From NCBI GenBank assembly GCA_902496665.1, contig CABVBU010000023.1, forward strand, positions 1 to 49,059: a stretch of DNA of 49,059 bases, read 5' to 3'. Shown here in pieces: positions 33,474 through 41,996 of the stretch. Each line of letters starts with the position of its first letter. Within the stretch, counting starts at the first letter, position 1. Origin of the DNA: an uncultured Clostridium sp. GTDB taxonomy: Bacteria > Bacillota > Clostridia > Lachnospirales > Lachnospiraceae. Below the pieces are notes generated by a model. That model had not been told where the DNA came from. It ran no database searches and worked only from the letters and a program-made list of their open reading frames with translations. The translations under genes were made by a program, and so were the position numbers.

Positions 33474-34532
33474 ATGAAGAAAAAACGAACACTTATCCTG
33501 ATCGGCGCTGTCGGCATCCTGCTTGCTATGCAGACCATAACATCTTTCGCCGCGGATGGAAAATGGACGCTCACGGATGCCGGTTACACCTTCACATACT
33601 CAGATGGGCGCAAAGCCCGGGGTACCTGGGAGGACATCGATGGCGAGTGGTATCATTTTGACAGAAACGGGATCATGGAGACCGGATGGAAGACTGTGGG
33701 AAACATCCGTTACCATTTCAATCAGGACGGTTCCCTCTCCGAGGGCTGGCAGTACGACGGTCCGGGCGGCGGAAACTGGTACTATTATGATTCCGCGGGA
33801 AACGCGAAGATCCAGTGGTTCCAGGATAAAGGAAAATGGTACTGGTTTGACGCGGACGGAAAGATGAACAAGGAATCGGTCCGCACCATAAAGGGAAAGA
33901 CATACGCGTTCCGCCCGGATGGAAGCATGCGGGTGAATGAGTACGGGGGATTTACCTACACCGGCTATGACGGACAGCCGGACCCGTCGGGGGATATTCT
34001 GGCGGTGAATGCGGACGGAACGGCAAAGACGGTGAGTGAGACTGAAGAAAATGAGATCGCCGGGTATATCAACGCCTTCCCGGAGGGATGGAGAAAGAAA
34101 TTCCAGGATGACGGCTGGCGGTTTGTGTACTGTCCGTCGGGCGGGACATACAGGACATTTAAAGACAAGAGGGGAAACGTGCTCTATTCCTGCAATTACT
34201 CTCTGGATGAAGAGAAAAAAGAACTCCTGTTTTCGAAGGCGGATGCCGTGAAGGATGGATTTGGCGTGTATGTGTATGAAAATTCCGGAGATGAGATGAA
34301 GAAGGACCAGTTCCCGAAGACGGCGAGGTACCGGTTTACGGAGATTGCCCAGGCAACGGGGCTTCCGAAAGGCGCGAACAGAGAGTATGACGTGATCTTC
34401 GGGGCGCTGTTCCGTGAATATCAGGAGCCGGATGCCTGGAATGCCCTGAAAGCGAAAGCCGCGGATATCACCTGGACCATCGAGCGGATCGCGGATAATC
34501 GGTCAGCGGATGGGCGTCTGGACTTAGAATAG
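33474..34532 (+). CDS. Secreted protein with choline-binding-type (cell-wall-binding) repeats
   Basis: 352 residues from ATG 33474 (AAGGAGGA at 33460-33467; a GTG 6 nt earlier is less likely). An N-terminal signal peptide (MKKKRTLILIGAVGILLAMQ, cleavage after SFA near residue 25) is followed by Trp/Tyr/Gly-rich repeats at about 27-145 (GEWYHFDRNG, GNWYYYDSAG, GKWYWFDADG) like CW_binding_1 repeats. The C-terminal 170 residues are an unrecognised domain (FPEGWRKKFQDDGWRF, DVIFGALFREYQEPD). Probably surface-attached through wall choline or polysaccharide. The C-domain may be enzymatic, but no catalytic motif is evident. Confidence 0.85.
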   Translation: MKKKRTLILIGAVGILLAMQTITSFAADGKWTLTDAGYTFTYSDGRKARGTWEDIDGEWYHFDRNGIMETGWKTVGNIRYHFNQDGSLSEGWQYDGPGGGNWYYYDSAGNAKIQWFQDKGKWYWFDADGKMNKESVRTIKGKTYAFRPDGSMRVNEYGGFTYTGYDGQPDPSGDILAVNADGTAKTVSETEENEIAGYINAFPEGWRKKFQDDGWRFVYCPSGGTYRTFKDKRGNVLYSCNYSLDEEKKELLFSKADAVKDGFGVYVYENSGDEMKKDQFPKTARYRFTEIAQATGLPKGANREYDVIFGALFREYQEPDAWNALKAKAADITWTIERIADNRSADGRLDLE

Positions 34533-34660
34533 GAGAATATAATTTAAGTGAGCATTATGATAGGACTGTAATATAGGTAGTTTTGTGGCAGAGTGAGAAA
34601 GGGAATAGTACAAAACTACAAACGAAACAGAATATATGTTCGAATAAACCCTGATTTCGC

Positions 34661-34689
34661 TTGACGAACATCACACAATCTGTTACTAT
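34661..34689 (+). promoter_or_regulatory. Promoter of the GntR-mcsA-mcsB-clpC cluster
   Basis: TTGACG (34661-34666), 17-bp spacer, TACTAT (34684-34689), about 88 nt before the GntR start. No CtsR-type tandem heptamer (GGTCAAA) is visible around it. Confidence 0.65.
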
Positions 34690-34714
34690 ACACATATAAC
34701 AAATGGAATACAAT

Positions 34715-34746
34715 GATACCGGGACCGTGCAGACGATTCCGGTATC
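34715..34746 (+). promoter_or_regulatory. Inverted repeat in the GntR leader
   Basis: GATACCGG (34715-34722) / CCGGTATC (34739-34746), extendable by two pairs including a wobble, with a 12-16 nt loop. It lies between the promoter and the GntR start, so it could be an operator for autoregulation or an mRNA stem. Confidence 0.5.
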
Positions 34747-34776
34747 AAAAATATTAAGAAAAAAGACGGTGATCAA

Positions 34777-35154
34777 ATGATACTGAAGATCGATTTTGAC
34801 AGTGAGGAAGCACTCTATACCCAGCTCTGCAACCAGATCATCTGCGGCATCGCAATGGATGTGCTTCACGATGGGGATAGTCTCCCGTCGGTCAGACAGC
34901 TTGCGGATGAGATCGGAATTAACATGCATACGGTCAACAAGGCATATGCTGTATTGAAACAGGAAGGATTTCTGCGCCTGGACCGCAGACGCGGGGCCGT
35001 GATCGCCCTGGATATGGATAAACTGCGGACGATGGAAGAGATGAAGAACGACCTCGCGCTGATCGTTGCCCGGGGAATCTGCAAAAATGTCGGCAGAGAT
35101 GAGATCCACAGCCTTGTAGACCAGATCTATGATGAGTTTGGCGGACAGGCATAA
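34777..35154 (+). CDS. GntR-family regulator, short YtrA type
   Basis: 125 residues: a winged HTH (about 12-75, with LPSVRQLADEIGINMHTVNK) and a short C-terminal dimerisation tail, as in the YtrA subfamily, with no large effector domain. Such proteins usually control an adjacent ABC transporter. Here the next genes, 12 nt away and in the same direction, are mcsA, mcsB and clpC, where Firmicutes normally have ctsR. It may therefore have taken over control of this stress cluster or simply be inserted there. The ribosome binding site is weak. Confidence 0.9.
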   Translation: MILKIDFDSEEALYTQLCNQIICGIAMDVLHDGDSLPSVRQLADEIGINMHTVNKAYAVLKQEGFLRLDRRRGAVIALDMDKLRTMEEMKNDLALIVARGICKNVGRDEIHSLVDQIYDEFGGQA

Positions 35155-35166
35155 AGGAGGGGCAGT

Positions 35167-35742
35167 ATGCTTTGTGAACATTGCAAAAAGCGGGAAGCAA
35201 CCGTAAAATATGTGGAAGTCATCAATGGCGTGAAGACAGAGCACAACCTCTGTACCCAGTGTGCCGCCCATGCGGACCTTGGACAGTTCTCTGCTCTCTT
35301 TGAGGGAGAATTCCCGTTAGGAAAACTTCTCTCTGGACTTCTTGGAACCCAGGAGACGGAGGAAGAGGATGAAAAGTACTCCGGCGTTGTGTGCCCGACC
35401 TGCGGAACGACTTATGAGGAATTTGTAAAGGACAGCCGGTTCGGATGCCCGGACTGCTACAGCGTGTTTGACCCTCTGATCAGCGACAATATCCGTCATC
35501 TTCAGGGCAGCGAAAAGCACGTCGGGAAGCGTCCGGCGGGATACCGGTCCGAGATGGAAGAAATGAACGGTGCGGGAACTACTGGCGAGGATCCGGTGAA
35601 TATTCCGGAGCTCTCAAAGGAAGAGAAGCTCCGTCTGATGGAGACGAGATTAAAAGACGCGGTGCGCCGGGAAGAGTACGAGGAGGCCGCAAAGCTCCGG
35701 GATGAGATCCGGGCGTTGAAAGAGGAGAAACAGAATGGATAA
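35167..35742 (+). CDS. mcsA: McsA, zinc-binding activator of the McsB arginine kinase
   Basis: 191 residues. Two zinc-type Cys pairs sets are present: CEHC...CTQC in the first 40 residues and CPTC...CPDC around 77-100. A C-terminal UVR motif (LKDAVRREEYEEAAKLRDEI) is present, as in McsA of Bacillus, which activates McsB and couples it to ClpC. AAAGGAGG precedes the ATG. The last 8 nt overlap mcsB, so translation is coupled. Confidence 0.93.
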   Translation: MLCEHCKKREATVKYVEVINGVKTEHNLCTQCAAHADLGQFSALFEGEFPLGKLLSGLLGTQETEEEDEKYSGVVCPTCGTTYEEFVKDSRFGCPDCYSVFDPLISDNIRHLQGSEKHVGKRPAGYRSEMEEMNGAGTTGEDPVNIPELSKEEKLRLMETRLKDAVRREEYEEAAKLRDEIRALKEEKQNG

Positions 35743-36781
35743 ATGGTATGAAGTGCCGGGAAAAGCAGGCACAAATGTGATCTACAGCCGTGTCCGTCTG
35801 GTTCGAAATTTGAAAGAATATCCGTTTCCTGGCCGCCTCACCAAGGAGCAGAGCGAGGAGCTTTCGGAGAAGCTTCTCGGCGGACTCACCGGCATCGCGT
35901 CCATGGACCAGATGCAGTACCGGTTTACACACTTAGAGCGGATGGGTGACCTGGAAAAGACAGCGCTTTTGGAGCGCCGGGCGATCAACCGCAGTTTGAT
36001 GAAGAAGAAAGACCCGACGGGAATGATCCTGTCGGAGGACGAATCAACGGCGATCCTCCTAAACGGGGATGATCATGTGCGGATCCAGACACTGCAGACG
36101 GGGCTGACCCTGGAGCAGCTTTACGAGAGAGCAGATAAGATCGATGACTATATCAGCGAGCGTTTTGATTACGCCTTCGATGAAAAATACGGCTACCTGA
36201 CCTCGTTCCCCACAAACGTGGGCACGGGACTTCGGGCAGCGGTGGTCCTGCACCTGCCGATGCTGTCCAAGAATAAAAATTTCAACAGCCTCGTTGCGGA
36301 TATGGGCCGGTTCGGGACCCAGGTCCGGGGCGTGTACGGTGAGGGCGCGGAGAACTTCGGCTCCCTGTACCAGATCTCAAACCAGAAAACCTTAGGACAG
36401 ACGGAGCGGGAGATCATCGATATCGTCAGGAAGGCAGCCCTGGAGCTGGATGCCCAGGAACGGCGGGTACGCCGGGAATACCGTCAGAGAAAGCCGGTGC
36501 AGGCAGCTGATGAATGCTATAAATCCTACGGCGTCTTAAAATACGCGAGACGGCTGACGAGAAAAGATGGAATGGAATTCCTGTCCCAGATCATGACAGG
36601 AATCACGGATGGGATCTTAAAAGTGAAGGAACCGTACTCTGTATACGGTCTGATGCTGGGGATCCAGCCTGCGAACCTTTTGAGCCTGGCGGATCGCCCA
36701 CTTGACAAGGATGAGCTGGATGCCGCCCGGGCAGAGTTCCTGAGAAGACGGCTGCCGGAGATCATAGAGATAGAAAATTAG
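35735..36781 (+). CDS. mcsB: McsB, protein arginine kinase
   Basis: 348 residues, the usual length for McsB, a phosphagen-kinase-fold enzyme that phosphorylates arginines to tag proteins for ClpCP. Motifs: SRVRLVRNLKEYPFPGRL near residue 14, EDESTAILLNGDDHVRIQ near 100, LTSFPTNVGTGLRAAVVLHL near 154 and the allosteric-site RRxYRQR-like region late in the protein. It overlaps mcsA by 8 nt and precedes clpC after a 170-nt gap with a dispersed repeat. Confidence 0.95.
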   Translation: MDKWYEVPGKAGTNVIYSRVRLVRNLKEYPFPGRLTKEQSEELSEKLLGGLTGIASMDQMQYRFTHLERMGDLEKTALLERRAINRSLMKKKDPTGMILSEDESTAILLNGDDHVRIQTLQTGLTLEQLYERADKIDDYISERFDYAFDEKYGYLTSFPTNVGTGLRAAVVLHLPMLSKNKNFNSLVADMGRFGTQVRGVYGEGAENFGSLYQISNQKTLGQTEREIIDIVRKAALELDAQERRVRREYRQRKPVQAADECYKSYGVLKYARRLTRKDGMEFLSQIMTGITDGILKVKEPYSVYGLMLGIQPANLLSLADRPLDKDELDAARAEFLRRRLPEIIEIEN

Positions 36782-36837
36782 TTGACTGTTCAGCAGATCT
36801 GCTCTTTTGCTGCACCGACCGAAAGAAAACATAGGCA

Positions 36838-36917
36838 GGAAGGCAAAATTTTAATCGGCGCAGTTGAGTTGGAATGGATTTTTGTTCGTAATTATGAATG
36901 GATTGAATGGTTGCGCA
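36838..36917 (+). repeat. Structured dispersed repeat, copy 2
   Basis: Homolog of 33363-33442 with the same block spacing. Its stem GTAATTA (36888-36894) / TGGTTGC (36908-36914) uses G-T wobbles where copy 1 has A-T or G-C pairs, so RNA pairing is kept despite base changes; the 13-nt loop again starts and ends TGAA. It lies in the mcsB-clpC gap, right before the clpC ribosome binding site. Confidence 0.72.
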
Positions 36918-36951
36918 GTTGACGGAAAAGTTCAGGAGGAAATTAGAACAG

Positions 36952-39441
36952 ATGGCACAATATACAGAAAAAGCCCAGGAAGCTCTCGTCCTCGCCGGTG
37001 AAGCGGCGGAGGACATGGGTTCCCCTGTGATCGGAACGGAGCACATCTTGGTCGGGCTTATCGAGGAGGGAAGTGGTACCGCTGCCATGGTCCTCGAGGC
37101 CAACGAGGTGAAGCTCGACAGACTGCTGGCTCTTGTGGAGCAGCTTGTCTCTTCCTATCAGAATACAGCCACCAAAGAGCGGGACGGCTACACTCCAAGC
37201 GCGAGACATGTGCTGGAAAACAGCTATAAAGAGGCTGTCCGGTTCCATGCGCCGCTGATCGGTACAGAGCATATTCTGATGGCATTATTAAAGGAATCGG
37301 ACTGTGTGGCAGTCCGCCTGTTAAACACCTTAAATATCAATATCCAGAAGGTCTACATCGACCTTTTATCCGCCATGGGTGAGGACGGAAACGCGGGGAA
37401 AGAGGATCTGGCCCAGGGACGCCAGCCGCGGGGCGGTCAGAGCGCCACACCGACGCTTGACGCTTACAGCCGCGACCTTACAGTCCTGGCGAAAGAAGGA
37501 AAACTGGATCCGGTCATCGGCAGGGAAAAGGAGATCCGCCGTGTGATCCAGATCTTAAGCAGAAGAACAAAAAACAACCCGTGCCTTATCGGAGAACCAG
37601 GTGTCGGAAAGACGGCGGTGATCGAGGGCCTTGCGCAGATGATCGCCTCCGGCGATGTCCCGGATACGATCCGCGGAAAACGCGTGGTGATCCTGGATCT
37701 CTCCGGCATGGTAGCGGGATCCAAGTACCGCGGTGAGTTCGAGGAGCGCATCAAAAACGTGATCAACGAAGTGACAGAGGCGGAGAACGTCCTCTTGTTC
37801 ATCGACGAGATCCACACGATCATCGGCGCAGGCGGAGCGGAGGGCGCGTTAGACGCGTCTAATATCTTAAAACCGTCCCTGGCCCGCGGTGAGATCCAGC
37901 TTATCGGCGCTACAACCATCGAGGAGTACCGGAAATACATTGAAAAGGACGCAGCATTAGAGCGCCGCTTCCAGCCGGTGACTGTGGAGGAGCCGACGGA
38001 GGACGAGGCGTTCCGGATCTTAAAGGGACTCCGCCCGAAATATGAGGAGCACCACCATGTGACGATTACGGACGCAGCGCTTAAGGCGGCAGTGCGCCTC
38101 TCTGCCCGATATATCAATGACCGGTTCCTGCCAGACAAGGCCATCGATGTGGTGGACGAGGCGGCTTCCAAGACAAGACTCACAGTCTACGTGGAGCCGA
38201 AGGGAATCAAGACTCTCGAGGAGGAGATCAACAAGCTCGAGAAAGAGAAAGAGGACGCGATCCGCGACGAGGCATATGAGCTCGCCGGTGAGATCAAGAA
38301 GAAACAGGCCTCAAAGCGGGAGAAGATCCGCAAGATGAAGGAAAAATGGGAGAGCGAGAAGGAAAGCCGGGAGCTGACGGTCGATGAGAATGACATCGCA
38401 GACGTGATCTCCGGCTGGACAAAGATCCCGGTGAGCAAGCTGGCGGAGGGCGAGACAGAGCGTCTCTTAAAGCTGGAATCCATTCTCCACGAGCGCGTGG
38501 TCGGACAGGACGAGGCGGTGGTTGCCGTTGCGAAGGCGATCCGCCGCGGAAGAGTCGGCTTAAAAGACCCGAAGCGCCCGATCGGTTCCTTCTTATTCTT
38601 AGGCCCCACAGGTGTCGGAAAGACGGAACTCTGCAAAGCCCTTGCGGAAGCCATGTTCGGCACGGAAAATGCCCTGATCCGCGTTGATATGTCGGAGTAC
38701 ATGGAGAAGCACAGCGTCTCCAAGATGATCGGATCTCCGCCAGGATATGTGGGTTACGAGGGCGGCGGACAGCTGAGTGAAAAAGTCCGCAGAAACCCGT
38801 ATTCCGTGATCCTCTTTGATGAGGTGGAGAAAGCCCATCCGGATGTGTTCAATATCCTTTTGCAGGTGCTGGATGACGGCCACATCACGGACTCCCAGGG
38901 ACATAAGATCGACTTTAAGAATACCGTTATCATCATGACCTCCAACGCGGGCGCCGAGAACATTATCGCGCCGAAGCAGCTTGGATTCATGTCCCAGGAT
39001 GATGAGAAGGTCCGCTATCAGAGAATGAAGACTGGCGTCATGGACGAAGTAAAACGGATGTTCAAGCCAGAGTTCTTAAATCGTATCGATGACACCATCG
39101 TGTTCCATCCGTTGACGAAGGACCACATGAAGGAGATCGTGACGATCCTCTTGAATGTCCTCGCAAAGCGGACAAAGAATCAGATGTCCATCCGCTTAAA
39201 TGCCGGGGATGACGTGAAGGAATATCTCGTGGAAAAGGGATACGATGAGAAATACGGCGCGAGACCGCTGAAGCGCACGATCCAGAACCTCATCGAGGAT
39301 AAGCTCGCGGAGCTGGTCCTGGAAGGAAAAGTGCGGGAAGGCGATTCCGTGAAGATTACCTGCAAGGACGGAGAACTGAAATTTTCAGCAAGACATCCAC
39401 AAACTGCTGGAAAAACTTCCGCCAGTGTGGTAAAATCATAG
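36952..39441 (+). CDS. clpC: ATP-dependent Clp protease ATPase subunit ClpC
   Basis: 829 residues from ATG 36952 (AGGAGGA at 36934-36940; an in-frame ATG at 36907 lies inside the dispersed repeat and is unlikely). Order: two Clp_N repeats (1-150), AAA-1 with Walker A GEPGVGKTA, a middle domain with UVR-like motif (RDEAYELAGEIKKKQ), AAA-2 with GPTGVGKTE and Walker B VILFDEVEKAHP, and the C-terminal D2-small domain. It unfolds proteins for ClpP, including arginine-phosphorylated ones tagged by McsB. The ClpP-binding loop should lie in AAA-2 (GFMSQ region). Confidence 0.96.
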   Translation: MAQYTEKAQEALVLAGEAAEDMGSPVIGTEHILVGLIEEGSGTAAMVLEANEVKLDRLLALVEQLVSSYQNTATKERDGYTPSARHVLENSYKEAVRFHAPLIGTEHILMALLKESDCVAVRLLNTLNINIQKVYIDLLSAMGEDGNAGKEDLAQGRQPRGGQSATPTLDAYSRDLTVLAKEGKLDPVIGREKEIRRVIQILSRRTKNNPCLIGEPGVGKTAVIEGLAQMIASGDVPDTIRGKRVVILDLSGMVAGSKYRGEFEERIKNVINEVTEAENVLLFIDEIHTIIGAGGAEGALDASNILKPSLARGEIQLIGATTIEEYRKYIEKDAALERRFQPVTVEEPTEDEAFRILKGLRPKYEEHHHVTITDAALKAAVRLSARYINDRFLPDKAIDVVDEAASKTRLTVYVEPKGIKTLEEEINKLEKEKEDAIRDEAYELAGEIKKKQASKREKIRKMKEKWESEKESRELTVDENDIADVISGWTKIPVSKLAEGETERLLKLESILHERVVGQDEAVVAVAKAIRRGRVGLKDPKRPIGSFLFLGPTGVGKTELCKALAEAMFGTENALIRVDMSEYMEKHSVSKMIGSPPGYVGYEGGGQLSEKVRRNPYSVILFDEVEKAHPDVFNILLQVLDDGHITDSQGHKIDFKNTVIIMTSNAGAENIIAPKQLGFMSQDDEKVRYQRMKTGVMDEVKRMFKPEFLNRIDDTIVFHPLTKDHMKEIVTILLNVLAKRTKNQMSIRLNAGDDVKEYLVEKGYDEKYGARPLKRTIQNLIEDKLAELVLEGKVREGDSVKITCKDGELKFSARHPQTAGKTSASVVKS

Positions 39442-39549
39442 GCACGACGTAACGGTGAGAAGAGGCGGATGCCTGTGACCGTTACCTATTACAACAGCAA
39501 TAGGGAAATTTTAGTCCTTGTTGAAACACACAAAAGGAGAGTAAGCATT

Positions 39550-39963
39550 ATGTCAGTAATCAACGAACTGATCCGCACAGAGGCAAATGGAACCTTAAGT
39601 TTCGGAAACTACAGCCTCGCAGCAAAATCCAAGGTAGAAGACTTCGAGCACGAAGGTGATCTTTATAAAGTTAAGACATTTAAGGAAATCACAAAGTTAG
39701 AAAGAAACGGAATGTTCGTTTACGAGTCCGTTCCAGGAACTGCAGTAACTGAGTTTGCAGTGACTGATACAACTGTTACCTTCAAGGTTGAGGGCTTTGA
39801 GGATGCCCAGATCACCGTACAGTTAGAGGACGACTGCGAGTACGAGATCTACGAGGACGGCGTTGGCGTCGGCGGAATGAAGACAAATATGAGCGGCAAG
39901 CTGAGTCTTTCTGTTGAGCTCAATGAGGGCAAGGAAGTAGAAGTTAAGATTGTTCGCAAGTAA
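39550..39963 (+). CDS. Small conserved beta-rich protein, unknown function
   Basis: 137 residues from ATG 39550, with AAAGGAGAG 9 nt upstream; an earlier in-frame start at 39469 has no ribosome binding site. Acidic (many Glu/Asp), no signal peptide, no membrane helix. The sequence alternates short beta-type stretches (TDTTVTFKVEGFEDAQITVQ) and ends in a Gly turn plus SLSVELNEGKEVEVKIV, suggesting a compact beta-sandwich. I do not recognise a family. It is monocistronic, between clpC and radA, and followed by a good terminator. Confidence 0.75.
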   Translation: MSVINELIRTEANGTLSFGNYSLAAKSKVEDFEHEGDLYKVKTFKEITKLERNGMFVYESVPGTAVTEFAVTDTTVTFKVEGFEDAQITVQLEDDCEYEIYEDGVGVGGMKTNMSGKLSLSVELNEGKEVEVKIVRK

Positions 39964-40016
39964 TCAGGAAATTGAAGATTGCTGCTGGCCGGGGTATGGA
40001 CGGTAGTATTTTATGG

Positions 40017-40053
40017 CGCTCCGAGGGATGAACTTCGGAGCGTTTCCTGTTTT
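40017..40053 (+). terminator. Terminator after the small beta-rich protein gene
   Basis: CGCTCCGA (40017-40024) / TCGGAGCG (40035-40042), 10-nt loop, then TTTCCTGTTTT. Confidence 0.82.
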
Positions 40054-40185
40054 ATGAAATATTTCTGTTCACCAGGAAAGCATTGCACAAAGGTCGTGCG
40101 AATTCATGCAGGAATATCGATTGGTGCAGGCAGGTAAGGCAGCTAAACGTATCATGGCATTTTGGCTATAAAAAGGGAGAATATT

Positions 40186-41559
40186 GTGGCAAAAGCAAGA
40201 AACACAGCTTTTTTCTGTAAAGAGTGCGGTTATGAGTCCGCAAAGTGGCTCGGACAGTGTCCAGTGTGCAAGGAGTGGAATACATTTGTTGAGGAGCCGG
40301 TGGCCCAGGCGAAAAAGGCGCCGTCGGGACAGATCGCCGCGGTGGGAGCCGGAAAGGCGGCGGTCCCGGTCCATATCTCGGAGATCTCTCTCGATGAGCA
40401 GGACAGGACGCCCACAGGCTTCGGGGAGCTTGACAGGGTCCTCGGAAGCGGGATCGTGAAGGGAAGTCTCGTGCTTGTCGGCGGTGATCCGGGAATCGGG
40501 AAGTCGACGCTGCTTTTACAGGTCTGCAGAAACCTCGCCGGGGCGGGAAAACGTGTCCTCTATATCTCCGGTGAGGAATCCTTAAAGCAGATCAAGATGC
40601 GCGCAAACCGCATTGGGGAGATCACAGGAGACCTTTTATTCCTTTGCGAGACGAACCTCGATACGATCCATGGCGCCATCGAGAGGGCGAAGCCGGACAT
40701 TGTGATCATCGACTCGATCCAGACCATGTTCCGGGAAGATATTTCCTCCGCACCGGGAAGCGTGAGCCAGGTCCGGGAGTCCACGAACCTTCTGATGCAG
40801 ATCGCGAAGGGATACGGGGTGACGATCTTTATTGTCGGACATGTGACGAAAGAGGGCGTGGTGGCAGGTCCCCGGGTGCTGGAACATATGGTGGACACAG
40901 TGCTCTACTTTGAGGGGGATAGAAACGACGCCTACCGGGTCCTCCGGGCGGTGAAGAACCGTTTCGGATCCACGAACGAGATCGGCGTGTTTGAGATGGA
41001 GGAGAAGGGGCTTTCGGAGGTGCTGAATCCGTCGGAGATGCTGATCTCCGGGCGGCCGAAGGAGGCGTCGGGGGCGGTTGTTGCCTGCTCCTTAGAGGGA
41101 ACGAGGCCAATCCTTCTGGAGGTCCAGGCGCTCGTGACCGCAACAAATTTTGGTATGGCGAGACGGACGGCGAACGGAGTGGATTACAACCGGATCAATA
41201 TTCTACTTGCGATCCTGGAGAAACGCTGCGGCTTCGCCATGAGCCGGTATGATGCCTACGTGAATATCGCGGGTGGAATGAAGATGAATGAACCGGCCCT
41301 GGACCTGGCGGTGGTGATGGCCCTCGTGTCGAGCTTCAAAAACCGGGAAGTGGATCCTGGAATGCTGATCTTCGGAGAAGTGGGCCTCTCCGGCGAAGTA
41401 AGAGGCGTCTCCCAGGCCGCCCAGAGAGTGTCCGAGGCTATCAAGATGGGCTTTACAAGCTGCCTGCTGCCGAAATCGAATCTGGAGAAGCTGAAGGATG
41501 AGAAACGGATCAGGCTGATCGGGGTGGAGAATGTGAGAGAGGCGATACAGTTGATCTGA
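40186..41559 (+). CDS. radA: DNA repair protein RadA
   Basis: RecA-like branch-migration protein, 457 residues. GTG 40186 is chosen as start (AAAGGGAGA at 40171-40179; gives MAKARNTAFFC, the usual RadA N-terminus). The C4 zinc finger is CKEC...CPVC in the first 30 residues, Walker A GGDPGIGKST follows near 90-100, the RadA-specific KNRFGST motif is near 250, and a Lon-protease-like C-terminal domain (GGMKMNEPALDLAVVMAL) completes it. It helps process recombination intermediates. Confidence 0.95.
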   Translation: MAKARNTAFFCKECGYESAKWLGQCPVCKEWNTFVEEPVAQAKKAPSGQIAAVGAGKAAVPVHISEISLDEQDRTPTGFGELDRVLGSGIVKGSLVLVGGDPGIGKSTLLLQVCRNLAGAGKRVLYISGEESLKQIKMRANRIGEITGDLLFLCETNLDTIHGAIERAKPDIVIIDSIQTMFREDISSAPGSVSQVRESTNLLMQIAKGYGVTIFIVGHVTKEGVVAGPRVLEHMVDTVLYFEGDRNDAYRVLRAVKNRFGSTNEIGVFEMEEKGLSEVLNPSEMLISGRPKEASGAVVACSLEGTRPILLEVQALVTATNFGMARRTANGVDYNRINILLAILEKRCGFAMSRYDAYVNIAGGMKMNEPALDLAVVMALVSSFKNREVDPGMLIFGEVGLSGEVRGVSQAAQRVSEAIKMGFTSCLLPKSNLEKLKDEKRIRLIGVENVREAIQLI

Positions 41560-41635
41560 TTTTGCGGGTATGGGCGCGAAAGTGATGGTGTGGTTGGAGC
41601 GGCAGACTTTAGAGATTGTGGATAAAATTCAGATC

Positions 41636-41680
41636 AAGGCGGTGTTCAATATGAGGTTGTGAACACCGCCTTAAAAATTT
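41636..41680 (+). terminator. Terminator downstream of radA
   Basis: AAGGCGGTGTTCA (41636-41648) and TGAACACCGCCTT (41660-41672) form a perfect 13-bp stem with an 11-nt loop, then AAAAATTTCTT. Confidence 0.88.
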
Positions 41681-41727
41681 CTTCCTATTAAATATTAAGA
41701 AAAATGTATTAACAAACGTTAACAAAA

Positions 41728-41758
41728 AAAAGCCTAAATCCTAAGGATTTAAGCTTTT
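41728..41758 (-). terminator. Terminator of the tRNA-Trp gene (possibly bidirectional)
   Basis: AAAGC-C-TAAATCC / GGATTTA-A-GCTTT stem with one mismatch and a TAA loop, A-run on one side and T-run on the other. It lies just past the 3' end of the minus-strand tRNA. Confidence 0.75.
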
Positions 41759-41765
41759 TAAGAAG

Positions 41766-41836
41766 CAGGGGAAGAGGGGCTCGAACCCCCATCTACGGTT
41801 TTGGAGACCGCTGCTCTACCATTGAACTATTCCCCT
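41766..41836 (-). tRNA. tRNA-Trp (anticodon CCA)
   Basis: On the minus strand the 7-bp acceptor stem AGGGGAA/TTCCCCT closes a normal cloverleaf: D-arm with GTTCAATGGTAGAGC, anticodon stem GCGGT/ACCGT with loop CTCCAAA giving anticodon CCA, and T-arm with GTTCGAGCC. Length is 71 nt with discriminator G at 41766; CCA is not encoded. Confidence 0.95.
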
Positions 41837-41924
41837 ATTTGTTTGCCGCATTTCTCAACGCTCCATTATAATAGCATGAAATGTTTTAATTGTCAACACT
41901 AATTTGAAAATTCTTTTTTTATAA

Positions 41925-41954
41925 TTGAGCATGTGCCGGGGAGTGTGCTATAAT
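41925..41954 (+). promoter_or_regulatory. Promoter of the acyltransferase gene
   Basis: TTGAGC (41925-41930), 18-bp spacer, perfect TATAAT (41949-41954), 43 nt before the chosen start codon. Confidence 0.75.
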
Positions 41955-41996
41955 GGGTGAAAATGACGATTGGAAGGAAAGAGACGTGAGAGCTTC

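Noticed and set aside
34630..34642. Possible LexA box (GAATATATGTTC) upstream of the GntR gene
   Set aside because: One arm has a mismatch in the GAAC core, and it lies upstream of the assigned promoter in AT-rich DNA.
37464..38183. 239-codon minus-strand open frame inside clpC
   Set aside because: Antisense shadow of the conserved AAA-1 domain; Ser/Thr-rich low-complexity translation.
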